A stretch of 64,000 nt of DNA from Delphinus delphis (taxonomy: Eukaryota > Chordata > Mammalia > Artiodactyla > Delphinidae): contig NC_082696.1 of NCBI RefSeq assembly GCF_949987515.2, positions 60,706,447-60,770,446 on the forward strand, in the 5' to 3' direction. Positions 11,120-20,834 of this stretch are shown here, piece after piece. Made by a program: the position numbers and the translations under genes. Every line of letters begins with the position of its first letter. Within the stretch, counting starts at the first letter, position 1. Under the pieces are notes generated by a model. The model was not told the DNA's origin. It ran no database searches and saw nothing but the letters and a program-made list of their open reading frames with translations.

Positions 11120-11579
11120 TGTATTTGTTTCCTATTGCTGCTGTAACAAACTTCCACGAAGTTATCAGCTTAAAACAATACGGGTTTATTATCTTATAGT
11201 TCTGAAGGAAAGAGTTCTAAAATGGATTGTGGGGACTGCATTATCTCTGGAGACTCTAGAGAGAAATTCATTTCCTGCCTTTCCCCGCATCTAGAGGCCA
11301 CACACATTCATTCCTTGGTTCATGGCCCTGCATCACTCTAACCTCTGTTTCTGTCATTGCATCTCTTTCTCTGACTCTCCTGTCCTTGTCTCCCTCCCTC
11401 TTTCACTTATAAACATCCTGGTGATAGTGTTGGGCCCATTGGATAATCCAGGATGATCTCTGCCTCTCAAGAGCCTTCATTGAATCACATCTGCAAAGTC
11501 TCTCTTGCCATATAAGGTAACAGATTCATAGGTTCCTGGTATTAGGATATCTTGGGGCCCCATCATTCTGCCTACCACA
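11120..11579 (-). repeat. MLT1-type LTR (ERVL-MaLR), near full length, antisense
   Basis: On the reverse strand it starts 'tgtggtaggcagaatgatgg' and ends close to 'caataggaaacaaataca'. In between are typical MLT1 landmarks: 'tttgcagatgtgattcaatg', 'catcctggattatccaatgg', 'gaaagagatgcaatgac' and 'aagataataaaccc' (LTR poly(A) signal region). About 460 bp is right for the family. No clear 5-bp target duplication remains. Confidence 0.88.
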
Positions 11580-11967
11580 GGGAGCAATGCTAAGAGTGGG
11601 CACTGACACCTGCATCTGTGACAGGGGCTGGTCCTCTACTCAGAAGTCTAGCTCCTTTTTGTAAATACCAATTTTTATAGGTTTGAAGAGAATATATTCA
11701 TGAGTCAATAATTTTGCACTAGATAAGTTGCTGTTTACCAGAATGATATTATTAGTTACATAGAGGTCACCAAAAACTATTGTACATATACCCTTGAAAA
11801 TTTTTATCTGAAGCCATGTTTTAGTCAAGTAGAAGATGAATCCAAGTTAAAAATGGAGTAATAATTAAATATCAGGTTGTAAATATCAACATCAGCCATT
11901 TTAGGTAAATCGAAATTATTATCATAAATACTGTTTTTAAAATGAAGTACAAGTCAATATTTTTTTT
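11580..11967. other. No gene seen
   Basis: Short AT-rich interval between the MLT1 LTR and the next SINE insertion, without recognisable content. Confidence 0.5.
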
Positions 11968-11984
11968 AAAAAATGATGAAGCTT

Positions 11985-12186
11985 GGGCTTCCCTGGTGGC
12001 GCAGCGGTTGAGAGTCCACCTGCCAATGCAGGGGACGTGGGTTCGTGCCCCGGTCCGGGAGATCCCACATGCTGCGGAGTGGCTGGGCCCGTGAGCCACG
12101 GCCGCTAAGCCTGCACGTCTGGAGCCTGTGCTCCGCAACGCGAGAGGCCACAGCAGTGAGAGGCCCGCGTACTGCAAAAAAAAAAA
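11985..12186 (+). mobile_element. CHR-2-type cetacean SINE
   Basis: Complete copy with the usual 5' start, a canonical 'gggttcgtgcccc' B-box region and a ~17-nt A tail. The perfect 16-bp duplication 'aaaaaatgatgaagct' is at 11968-11983 and 12186-12201. Overlapping long frames on both strands arise from the SINE. Confidence 0.96.
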
Positions 12187-12639
12187 AAAAATGATGAAGC
12201 TCAGAGCAGGGGCATTTGAGCCATGGGTCAAATCTAAGCTATGCAATATAATAGTTGAAAATAATATTCTTACATGGTTAAATCACTGTTTTATGATTGA
12301 TGATGGTAACTAGAGAAATGAAATATAAAAGCTCGTGTTTTAAGAACTTATGGTAAACAGTAAGACAATTAAATTCAAATTATTAACTTTGTGGAAGTTT
12401 CTTACAAATAATAGAAGAAAAACATGAAGAGTCATAAAAATGTGGAAATTCACAGAAATAGAAAAATTAAAAACTACTTCCAAAAGAGAAAACATTAACA
12501 CAAAGCATGCTAGTTGTGTTAATAAATACAATTAGATAAAGCATTTTATTGAAGATGAAGACTGTCATTTTGTCTGTAATGAACAAAATTACATATGACA
12601 TACACCTAAAACTACAGGAATGAGAATTACTGAAAATAA

Positions 12640-13400
12640 ATGGATGGGCAGCATTTCTCAAATGAAATAAAGTAAGCTCCAGTCAAATTTTAATTTCAGA
12701 CAAATTGAGAATTAAAGACAAAATTAATTAAATGGGCTAAAACCTGTTATTTATATTTAAATAAAAATATAATATTCATGGTTCTTTTTGGTATTGCTTA
12801 ATAAAATATCAAAATATATAATTCGAAGACTAAAGCTTAGAAAAAGAAATTGAAACACATATGATCTAGGATAACTACCTTTGCCTTTATCAGCCAAAGT
12901 AGAAAAATATAGAAATTTAGAATAACATATTATTATGTTATATATGTTATATTATTAACATAACATTAATAAAAATGAAGTATTGGTATACATGTAAAAC
13001 TTTTTAATCCAAAAGAGAAGCAAAATATATTTTACAATTTCCATGAAATCTTTAGCACAGAAAATTAGGGCTAGACATATTAGCACATATTAGGTTACAA
13101 AGTGAATTTAGAACATCAAAAATGGCAGTAATTATTCAAGATAGATTTTTTTGTAACTAAATGGTTATAAAATTTTAAATTAAAAACTAAGAGTAAACAT
13201 AAAATTTTAAAGTAAAAAAATCAAATTTAAAAAACACCCAAACATTTGTTAGTTGATATAATAACAAATCTCCTAGCAATAAGAGGGTCAAAGAAAATCA
13301 CTATTAGACAAAGTATTGGGGATGTCTAGAGTGGTGAAAGAGTCAAATTCATTGTCAAATGTTTCTCTTATTACACTTACTTCAAATAAAAATTCATTTG
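12640..13400 (+). repeat. Ancient L1 ORF2 endonuclease-region relic (tentative)
   Basis: Very AT-rich sequence keeps a loose collinear resemblance to L1 ORF2 5' sequence, for example 'tttaatttcagacaaattga', then 'tattaggttacaaagtgaat' and 'aaaaatggcagtaattattc'. All frames are destroyed. By-eye alignment only. Confidence 0.45.
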
Positions 13401-14160
13401 TAACCAAACTAAAAAAATCATGCTTCAATAAGCGTATTTGCACATAGTCTCTTCAAATAGGTTCATAGACATGGAATTAAATGGTTGGGTTAAATGGTAT
13501 GCATTTTTATATGCATTTAATTTGCATGACAAACATATTTTTCAGAAATGTTGAAAAGTAAAAATAATGACTATTGCCTCTATCAGAACATAATAATTAA
13601 TTGAACAGCCATTAGTCAAATGTACACAAGGGGAAACTCCACTTTTCTAATGACTCATTATCAACTCTATTCTTGAGCCTGCCTCATGCAACACAGTAAG
13701 CAACCTGGTTAATTTCATTGTAGTAAACTTGGTCAAATAATTTTAAAGTCAGAGTCAGAGTCTTTATTATCAAGTGTCCCGAGCTAGGCCACAAAATTCT
13801 GTAGGCTCCAGCTGCTCGTGTCCTCCCTGACTGGTCTGTGGTGCAGGTGTACCCCATAGCTGACTTTGACAAATGGCCCACTTGGGGACCCAGCTGGGCA
13901 CCTGCCCTACTGCTTGCCATGGGGGATTCTAGAGAAGCAGTCCATGGAGTATGACTCCAAAAGTCCTACTGATGCAGGTTTTATTCTCTGCCAAGCTGCT
14001 CTTAAAGCTGGCAAAGCCAGCTCCTTTCTTCCCCTGCCCCTTCCCTCTACCTTCCAAGCTGGCTCAAGTCCTATTTCCATAAGAAAATACATGTATCCTT
14101 GTACTTTTGTGGAGATCTTTAAGCATTCTCTCCCTCTCTTAGTTGTACCTCTGTAGGAAT
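13400..14160. other. Unassigned; possible LTR-like block 13690-14100
   Basis: A GC-richer island (13780-14060) within AT-rich DNA contains pyrimidine-rich and 'gggcacctgcccta' segments, which could be an old LTR. I could not identify ends or a family, so no element is claimed. Small open frames on both strands look accidental. Confidence 0.35.
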
Positions 14161-14171
14161 ACTGTGTTGTA

Positions 14172-14192
14172 GATGTGTGAGTGTGTGTTTGT

Positions 14193-14226
<34 letters not shown>
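14172..14226. repeat. (TG)n microsatellite
   Basis: Interrupted TG/GA-TG array with a pure (GT)n core of about 14 units at 14200-14226. Likely length-polymorphic. Confidence 0.97.
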
Positions 14227-14229
<3 letters not shown>

Positions 14230-15325
14230 ATACCTACTGGTACTTGCTCATTTGACCTTACTTTTCTGAGAAGGGCTCATTATGCTTCAGACCCAAACAG
14301 CAAGGGAAATTCTTCTAGGGATGGGGATAATCAGGGTGGAGGCACAAGTCACCTTCTCTATACACAGCTATCATCCCCACCCCCTAAAATTTGCCTCTTT
14401 TTCTTTCAGTTTTATTGATAGACTCATTTCTGTTAGTTGGGGGAAGACACAAACCAGTTCTCTGATTTTCTTCATTGTTTTAGTCTTACATCTTGCAGGA
14501 TATTATAGAGTTTAGTTACCTGTAGCTTGGGACCTATCCTCCACAAATAAAGATGGGGATGGTTGTAAGGGAAGGCAAGGTGGCCCAGGACTGGTAGTTG
14601 ACATCTTGATATGCCACTCCACCTAATATGTCACTCCATTAAAACTCTGGCAGTTAACAGTGTAGTACTGACAAAATACTTAATGTGCAGAAAATGTAAT
14701 GGAATATGCATTGATGTATCTCTGAATTAAGTATATACTAATGGAAGAATTATAAACCATTGCTGAAGGGACACCTTTATTTAATTGATGTATGAGGAAA
14801 AGTTATTTCCAGATGGATTGAAGAATTAAATGCGAGAAAAGAATGAAGAAAAGTATGAAGAACTTTGAATGTCGATATTTTTCAAATAAATAATATTTAG
14901 CTATGAAACAGAAATATCTTTATTTTCTGAGTCTTAGGTAAATGAACCTCAGAAAATTTACCACACAGAGTACCTTTGAAATTACTCTTGCAGAAAGACC
15001 CCCAGGAAAAAGAAGAATAAATATTGGAGGAAGAGACACTATGGGGTAAGAGCTTACAAGTGTTATTATTGCCTTAATAAGTAACAATAAACAGCCCCCA
15101 TGGCAATCCAGAATTAAAATTCCAGGTGACTGTAATATGACTTGGGATGTAAGGGACGTTGGACATCAGTGGGGGAGGAGAATAGTTTAAGGAAAATACA
15201 TAAATATTAGTAAATGTAGAAACTCATAGTTAAATGCAAATTTGGGCCTTAGTTAGAAATAATCCCATAGGGACGAAAATAGTACGTCTGCTGTTTTACA
15301 TAAAATTCAAGACACAGTCTATTGT
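14230..15325. other. No gene seen
   Basis: Unique-looking sequence. Open frames next to the microsatellite are repeat-driven. Confidence 0.45.
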
Positions 15326-15335
15326 AAAACACACC

Positions 15336-15546
15336 ATTTTTTTTTTTTTTTTTTTGCGGTACGTGGGCCTCTCACTGCTGTGGCCCCTCCCGCCGCGGAG
15401 CACAGGCTCCGGATGCGCAGGCCAGCGGCCATGGCTCAAGAGCCCAGCCGCTCCGCGGCACGTCGGATCCCCCCGAACCGGGGCACGATCCCGCGCCCCC
15501 TGCATCGGCAGGCGGACTCCCAACCACTGCGCCACCAGGGAAGCCC
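15336..15546 (-). mobile_element. CHR-2-type cetacean SINE, antisense
   Basis: Full-length reversed copy from a ~20-nt T run through 'gcggtacgtgggcctctcac' to 'ccaccagggaagccc'. The duplication 'aacacaccatttttt' lies at 15328 onward and at 15547-15561. Substitutions in the B-box region ('gggcacgatcccg' in antisense) make pol III activity less likely. Confidence 0.95.
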
Positions 15547-15561
15547 AACACACCATTTTTT

Positions 15562-16440
15562 AATTTACCGCTATGAAAGGAAAAATGCTGAAAAAATACT
15601 GCCAACTATGAAAAGGGGCTGCCCATCAAGACACAATGCTTTCTTGGTTAGAATTTTTATTTATATTGAAAGGGTTCTTTTAGATATATCATTCTCATAA
15701 AACTACAAAAAGAAAAAACAAAATAAAACCAGTAAACATATTCCCCAAACTTCTTCACACCAAGTTCAGCTCTTCTAAATGACTTTTTAGTCATTAATGA
15801 TTGTGTTTTTCTGCACAAAATAATCCTCTGTGCTATGAAGGGTGGTGATGCGATATTTTAAAAAGAATTTATAGAAGTAAAACTACTATGTATTGCAGGT
15901 AGGACAGGCCTACTTTAGACTTCTCCTGAGGAATGTTGCTAAGTATGTCCAGTTCATCACCCACATCAACATCTTTTCCCACGTCATTTGGTTCCTAGGA
16001 GTTAACTATATTCTTTTCTCCACTATTTTCTCTAGGATTTTCTTCCAAACTGCTGGTACCCAATCTATAGGTTATGATGCTGGCACTTTTGACATTCCTG
16101 CAGGCTCAAGGAATGACAGCTATGTCACGACTACTGCCTGGCCATCAGTGATTGATCGTCAAACACTATAGACTTCAGACCCTTCCTGATTTTCAAGATA
16201 TTACATTACAAAATACATGTATTTTTGAAACCATGAAATATAACTTTCAACCAGTTTAAAAAAATTCAACCTTTCTAATATAAAGGACAGAAATAAAAGG
16301 AAAAAAACAAAAAACATGGTGATATAGAACATTAAGCATTACACAGAAGAAAATCCCATTATAAGAATAATTTCGAAAAATGTGAGTTCAACTCAAAAAT
16401 CTAAAGATGGAGGCCCACAAATTGGATCTGAAGTAAGATT
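15562..16440. other. No gene seen
   Basis: Holds a 92-aa open frame at 15893-16171 without domain, signal peptide or splice context. Composition is AT-rich. Probably non-coding. Confidence 0.45.
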
Positions 16441-16444
16441 TAGC

Positions 16445-17030
16445 AGTGTATTGTTATATTAGTCCAGATCCCCAAAAGAAAAAAAGAATCCTAAGTATTT
16501 AGAGGGGATTTAATACAGGGAATTGGTTATACAGCTGTTGGACGAGCAAAATGCAGAAGATGATTAGCAGAAGCAAAAAAGAAGAAAGGGTGATACCCAA
16601 AGATCAGAAGTTTGCTGACACTTCTAAGCTGGAGCCCAAGAGTTTACACCTGCTGATGAACCGCTGGAGATGTTGTCACATCCTGTTCAGGATCCACCAA
16701 AGAGCTGCCCCTTTGGCAGGGTTGGAACCATGGCTTACACTGTGGCTACCACCAATGCTGTCAGGTGTTGCTGTGCTGTCACCACTATTGGTCTGTCACT
16801 GCTTCTGCTGCTCTCACCACTTAACACTCTGCCAGAAACAGGAAGCAGGATGAGAGGCAGCTCTCCCCTCCTCCACCTTACAAATTCCTATCAGGACTCC
16901 CATTAGCAGAACTTGACAAGAAGCCAGTTGGCAAGAGATCCTGGGAAATGTCATTTGCAGACTCCCAGCCCCTTCTCCATAGAGCAGAATACAGAAGGAG
17001 CTTCAAGCAAACATGCAATTAACTGACACC
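16445..17030 (+). repeat. L1M-type 3'UTR relic
   Basis: Order resembles old mammalian L1 3' tails: 'atattagtccagatcccc', 'taatacagggaattgg', 'ccagaaacaggaagcagga', 'acttgacaagaagccag', 'gatcctgggaaatgtcattt', 'atagagcagaatacagaagg'. The overlapping 100-aa frame (16551-16853) is a by-product. Subfamily not assigned. Confidence 0.65.
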
Positions 17031-17084
17031 ATTATCTACAAGACATCCATTTAAAACAAAAGGATATAGAACTGCTTATTTGTT

Positions 17085-17410
17085 CATTCATTCAACAAAC
17101 ATTTATAGCATGCCTTCTAAATGTCAGCTCCTCTTACAGGTGCAGTGATAGAGCAGGGAGGGAACAAAACAGACAAAATACCTGCTCAGCATATTTTTGA
17201 CTTGTTAACTTGGGGAAGCCGGAAAATAAACAAAATAAGTAATTGAATCCTACAGTATTTTGGACGTGAAAAATGCTATAGGAAAAGTTAAGCAGGAGGA
17301 GGGCTAGGGAGGCAGGGGATTGCAAGTTATTAAGACAGCGGCCTGGAAAGGCCTTGTTGAAAAGGTAACATTTGAACAAAGATATGAAGGAGGAGAAGAA
17401 AGAAGTCTGA
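17085..17410 (-). repeat. L2-like ancient repeat
   Basis: Begins with 'ttcattcattcaacaaacat' and 'tagcatgccttctaaatgtc', followed by 'ggaacaaaacagacaaaata', 'gaaaggccttgttgaaaagg' and 'taacatttgaacaaagatat'. That order is familiar from an old mammalian-wide repeat usually grouped with L2. Orientation and family are from memory. Confidence 0.55.
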
Positions 17411-17499
17411 ATGAAATGTGATATATTTATCTTAATAATACACCAAGTAAGGATTGTGAACTCACCAAGTAAGGTGAATGTGCAATAGGAATAAAGAAG

Positions 17500-17921
17500 T
17501 AAAAGAAAGCTTAGCTCAAGAAGATACAGTAATACAGTGATATGCATAATTTGCAGAATATCAGTGCGGCCCAAAAACATAAACAGCAACAATGGTCAGA
17601 ATGGGGAGAAATAGGCACATCAAAAATTGTGGTTTAAATGGACAGATCTCACAGACAAAAACCCTTATAGTAGATTTGGGCAACACAATAAGAACATATT
17701 AGCTTTATGTAAAAATGTACACCCAATAGAAAACAAAGATTCTTTTAATTCATTCTTGGGAGGCTCCACGTACAAGGCTGCAAAAGAAGCCCCAATACAT
17801 TCTAAGGAATCAGCATTACATTAGACTATGTTCTTTGTTCATAATTCAGAAAGTTAGAAATCCATAAAAAAAGAAAAGCCTTATGAAAATCCTTTGGATT
17901 TTGGAATCTAAAGTAAATATT
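17500..17921 (+). repeat. Ancient L1 ORF2 relic, piece 1 (endonuclease region)
   Basis: Degraded but collinear with the endonuclease-to-linker part of L1 ORF2: 'agctcaagaagatacag', 'gtagatttgggcaacacaat', 'atgtacacccaatagaaaac', then 'ttttggaatctaaagtaaat'. The last block corresponds to about 21585 in the young L1 of this window. The continuation lies at 25030 and from 26560. Confidence 0.6.
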
Positions 17922-18000
17922 GTTTTTTTGTGTGTTTTTTTTGCGGTACGCCGGCCTCTCACTGTTGTGGCCTCTCCCGTTGTGGAGCACAGGCTCCGGA
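17922..18000 (-). mobile_element. Truncated CHR SINE 3' portion at the L1 5' boundary
   Basis: An interrupted T run followed by 'gcggtacgccggcctctcac' and ending at 'cacaggctccgga' keeps only about the last 60-65 nt of a CHR-2-type SINE plus tail. The remaining ~140 nt (both pol III boxes and the SINE 5' end) and its second target duplication are absent. At 18001 the sequence changes at once into L1 5'UTR in the opposite orientation. Confidence 0.9.
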
Positions 18001-18738
18001 AAAAAGAATAAACAGAGACAAAAGAATAGGGACGGGCCGGCACCTGTGGGAGGGAGCGGTGAAGGAGGAAAGCTTTCCACACACTAGGAAGCCCCTTCGC
18101 GGGCAGAGACTGCGGGTGGTGGAGGGGGAAAGCTTCAGGGCCGCGGAGGAGAGCGCAGCCGCAGGGGTGCGGGGGGCAAAGCGGGGAGATTCCCGCACAG
18201 AGACTCAGGGCCGACCGGCACTCACCAGCCCGAGAGGCTTGTCTGCTCCGCCGCCGGGGCGGGCGGGGCTGCGAGCTGAGGCTCGGGTTTCGGTCAGAGC
18301 GCAGGGAGAGGACTGGGGTTGGCGGCGTGAACACAGCCTGCAGGGGGTTAGTGCGCCACGGCTAGCCGGGAGGGAGTCCGGGGAAAAGTCTGGACCTACC
18401 GAAGAGGCAAGAGACTTTTTCTTACCTCTTTGTTTCCTGGTGCGCGAGGAGAGGGGATTAAGAGCGCTGCTTAAAGGAGCTCCAGAGACGGGCGCGAGCC
18501 GCGGCTAAAAGCGCGGTCCCAGAGACGGCCAGGAGACGCTAAGGCTGCTGCTGCCGCCACCAAGAAGCCTGTGTGCGAGCACAGGTCACTATCCACACCC
18601 CCCTTCTGGGGAGCCTGTGCAGCCCGCCACTGCCAGGGTCCCGGGATCCAGGGACAACTTCCCCGGGAGAACACGGCGCGCCTCAGGCTGCTGCAACGTC
18701 ACGCCGGCCTCTGACGCCGCAGGCCCGCCCCGCACGCA

Positions 18739-18741
<3 letters not shown>

Positions 18742-18769
<28 letters not shown>
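18742..18769. repeat. Poly(C)28 homopolymer in the L1 5'UTR
   Basis: An uninterrupted run of 28 C residues between 'cgcacgcagtg' and 'ggcctgagtgag'. The true length may differ from the assembly because such runs are hard to sequence. It forces poly-proline and poly-glycine in the overlapping open frames. Confidence 0.95.
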
Positions 18770-19269
18770 GGCCTGAGTGAGCCAAAGCCTCCGAATCAGC
18801 GGCTCCTTTAACCCCGTCCTGTCTGAGCGGAGAACAGACGCCCTCCAGCGACCTATACGCAGAGGCAGGGCCAAATCCAAAGCTGAGCCCCTGGGAGCTA
18901 TGAGAACAAAGAAGGTAAAGGGAAATCTCTCCCAGCAGCCTCAGAAGCAGCGGATTAAAGCTCCACAATCAACTTGATGTACCTGCATCTGTGGAATACG
19001 TGATAGACACGAATCATCCCAAATTAGGGAGGTGAACTCTGAGAGCAAGATTTATGATTTTTTCCCCTTTTCCTCTTTTTGTGCGTGTGTATGTGTATGC
19101 TTCTGGGTCAGATTTTGTCTGTATAGCTTTGCTTCCACCATTTGTCCTAGGGTTCTATCCGTCTGTTTTATTTTTGTTTTTTTAATTTTTTTCTCTTAAT
19201 AATTATTTTTTTATTTTAATAACTTTATTATATTTTATCTTACTTTATTTTATTTTACTTTATCTCCTT

Positions 19270-19345
19270 TCTTTTTTTCCTTCCTTCCCTCCTTCCTTCC
19301 TTGCTCCCTCCCTCCTTTCTTTCTTTCTTTCTCTCTTTCTACTTC
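19270..19345. repeat. Polypyrimidine (CCTT/CTTT)n tract in the L1 leader
   Basis: Run of 'ccttccttccctccttcc' passing into 'tttctttctttct' within the L1 5'UTR; simple-sequence low complexity. Confidence 0.9.
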
Positions 19346-19885
19346 TGCTAATTCTTTCTCTCTACTTTTTCTCCCTTTTATTCTGAGCCATGTGGATGAA
19401 AGGCTCTTGGTGCTGCAGCCAGGAGTCAGTGCTGTGCCTCTGAGGACGGAGAGCCAACTTCAGGACACTGGTCCACAAGAGACCTCCCAGCTCCACATAA
19501 TATCAAATGGCGAAAATCTCCCAGGGATCTCCAACTCAACACCAGCACCCAGCTTCACTCAACGAACAGCAAGCTACAGTGCTGGACATCCTATGCCAAA
19601 CAACTAGCAAGACAGGAACACAACCCCACCCATTAGCAGAGAGGCTGCCTAAAATCATAATAAGTCCACAGACACCCCAAAACACACCACCAGACGTGGA
19701 CCTGCCCACCAGAAAGACAAGATCCAGCCTCATCCACCAGAACACAGGCACTAGTCCCCTCCACCAGGAAGCCTACACAACCCACTGAAACAACCTTAGC
19801 CACTGGGGACAGACGCCAAAAACAATGGGAACTACGAACCTGCAGCCTGCAAAAAGGAGACCCTAAACACAGTAAGATAAGCAAA

Positions 19886-20762
19886 ATGAGAAGACAGAAA
19901 AACACACCGCAGATAAAGGAGCAAGATAAAAACCCACCAGACCTAACAAATGAAGAGGAAATAGGCAGTCTACCTGAGAAAGAATTCAGAGTAATAATAG
20001 TAAAGATGATCCAAAATCTTGGAAATAGAATAGACAAAATGCAAGAAACATTTAACAAGGACCCAGAAGAACTAAAGATGAAGCAAACAGTGATGAACAA
20101 CACAATAAATGAAATGAAAAATACTCTAGACGGGATCAATAGCAGAATAACTGAGGCAGAAGAACAGATAAGTGACCTGGAAGATAAAATAGTGGAACTA
20201 ACTACTGCAGAGCAGAATAAAGAAAAAAGAATGAAAAGAACTGAGGACAGTCTCAGAGACCTCTGGGACAACATCAAATGCACCAACATTCAAATTATAG
20301 GGGTTCCAGAAGAAGAAGAGAAAAAGAAAGGGACTGAGAAAATATTTGAAGAGATTATAGTTGAAAACTTCCCTAATATGGGAAAGGAAATAGTTAATCA
20401 AGTCCAGGAAGCACAGAGAGTCCCATACAGGATAAATGCAAGGAGAAATACACCAAGACACATTAATCAAACTGTCAAAAATTAAATACAAAGAAAACAT
20501 ATTAAAAGCAGCAAGGGAAAAACAACAAATAACACACAAGGGAATCCCCATAAGGTTAACAGCTGAACTTTCAGCAGAAACTGTGCAAGCCAGAAGGGAG
20601 TGGCAGGACATATTTAAAGTGATGAAGGAGAAAAACCTGCAACCAAGATTACTCTACCCAGCAAGGATCTCATTCAGATTTGATGAAGAAATTAAAAGCT
20701 TTACAGACAAGCAAAAGCGAGAGAGTTCAGCACCACCAAACCATCTTTACAACACCTGCTAA
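19886..20762 (+). pseudogene. L1 ORF1p (RNA-binding chaperone), frameshifted
   Basis: ORF1p is the trimeric RNA-binding protein of the L1 RNP. The start codon at 19886 fits the family's MRRQK-like N-terminus. The first ~110 residues hold a leucine/isoleucine-rich coiled coil (for example NRIDKMQETFN and ISDLEDKIVEL). An RRM-like part follows, including the NIQIIGVPEEEE segment. The frame breaks near 20462, where about 2 bp are missing after 'accaagacacatt'. The C-terminal domain continues in another frame from about 20462 (IKLSKIKYKENILKAAREK) to the stop at 20760-20762. Joined length would be about 290 residues, normal for the family, but no intact protein can be made. It precedes ORF2 by ~70 bp as in other L1s. 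Confidence 0.93.
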
Positions 20763-20834
20763 AGGAACTTCTCTAGGAAAGAAACAAAGGAGAAGAAAAA
20801 GACCTACAATAACGAACCCAAAAAAATTATGAAA

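Larger units (their letters stand above)
18001..19885 (+). promoter_or_regulatory. L1 5'UTR with internal promoter region
   Basis: A CpG-dense block of ~980 bp (18010-18980) stands out from the AT-rich surroundings and, by analogy with L1 5'UTRs, would hold the internal pol II promoter. It is followed by a T/C-rich tract (19050-19380) and a ~500-bp leader with no long ORF1-like frame. Segments such as 'gagccgcggctaaaagcgcg' and 'tgtgcgagcacaggtcact' match what I recall of cattle and dolphin L1 leaders. Promoter activity is inferred, not shown. Confidence 0.8.

Noticed and set aside
14172..14418. Cysteine/valine-rich ORF
   Set aside because: Artefact of the (TG)n microsatellite.
17134..17592. 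152-aa antisense hydrophobic ORF
   Set aside because: Covers an L2-like repeat and the ancient L1 relic. Its hydrophobicity comes from T-rich reading of A-rich repeats.
17846..18508. 162-aa and 192-aa open frames at the start of the L1
   Set aside because: They lie in the GC-rich L1 5'UTR and SINE fragment, have no conserved domain, and are explained by low stop-codon density in GC-rich DNA.
18573..18968. Proline- or glycine-run proteins
   Set aside because: Produced by the poly(C) homopolymer read in different frames.
19392..19788. Possible extra L1 ORF (71-93 aa) upstream of ORF1
   Set aside because: Weak start context and no recognised homology. Lies in the normal leader region, and overlapping frames are equally open.
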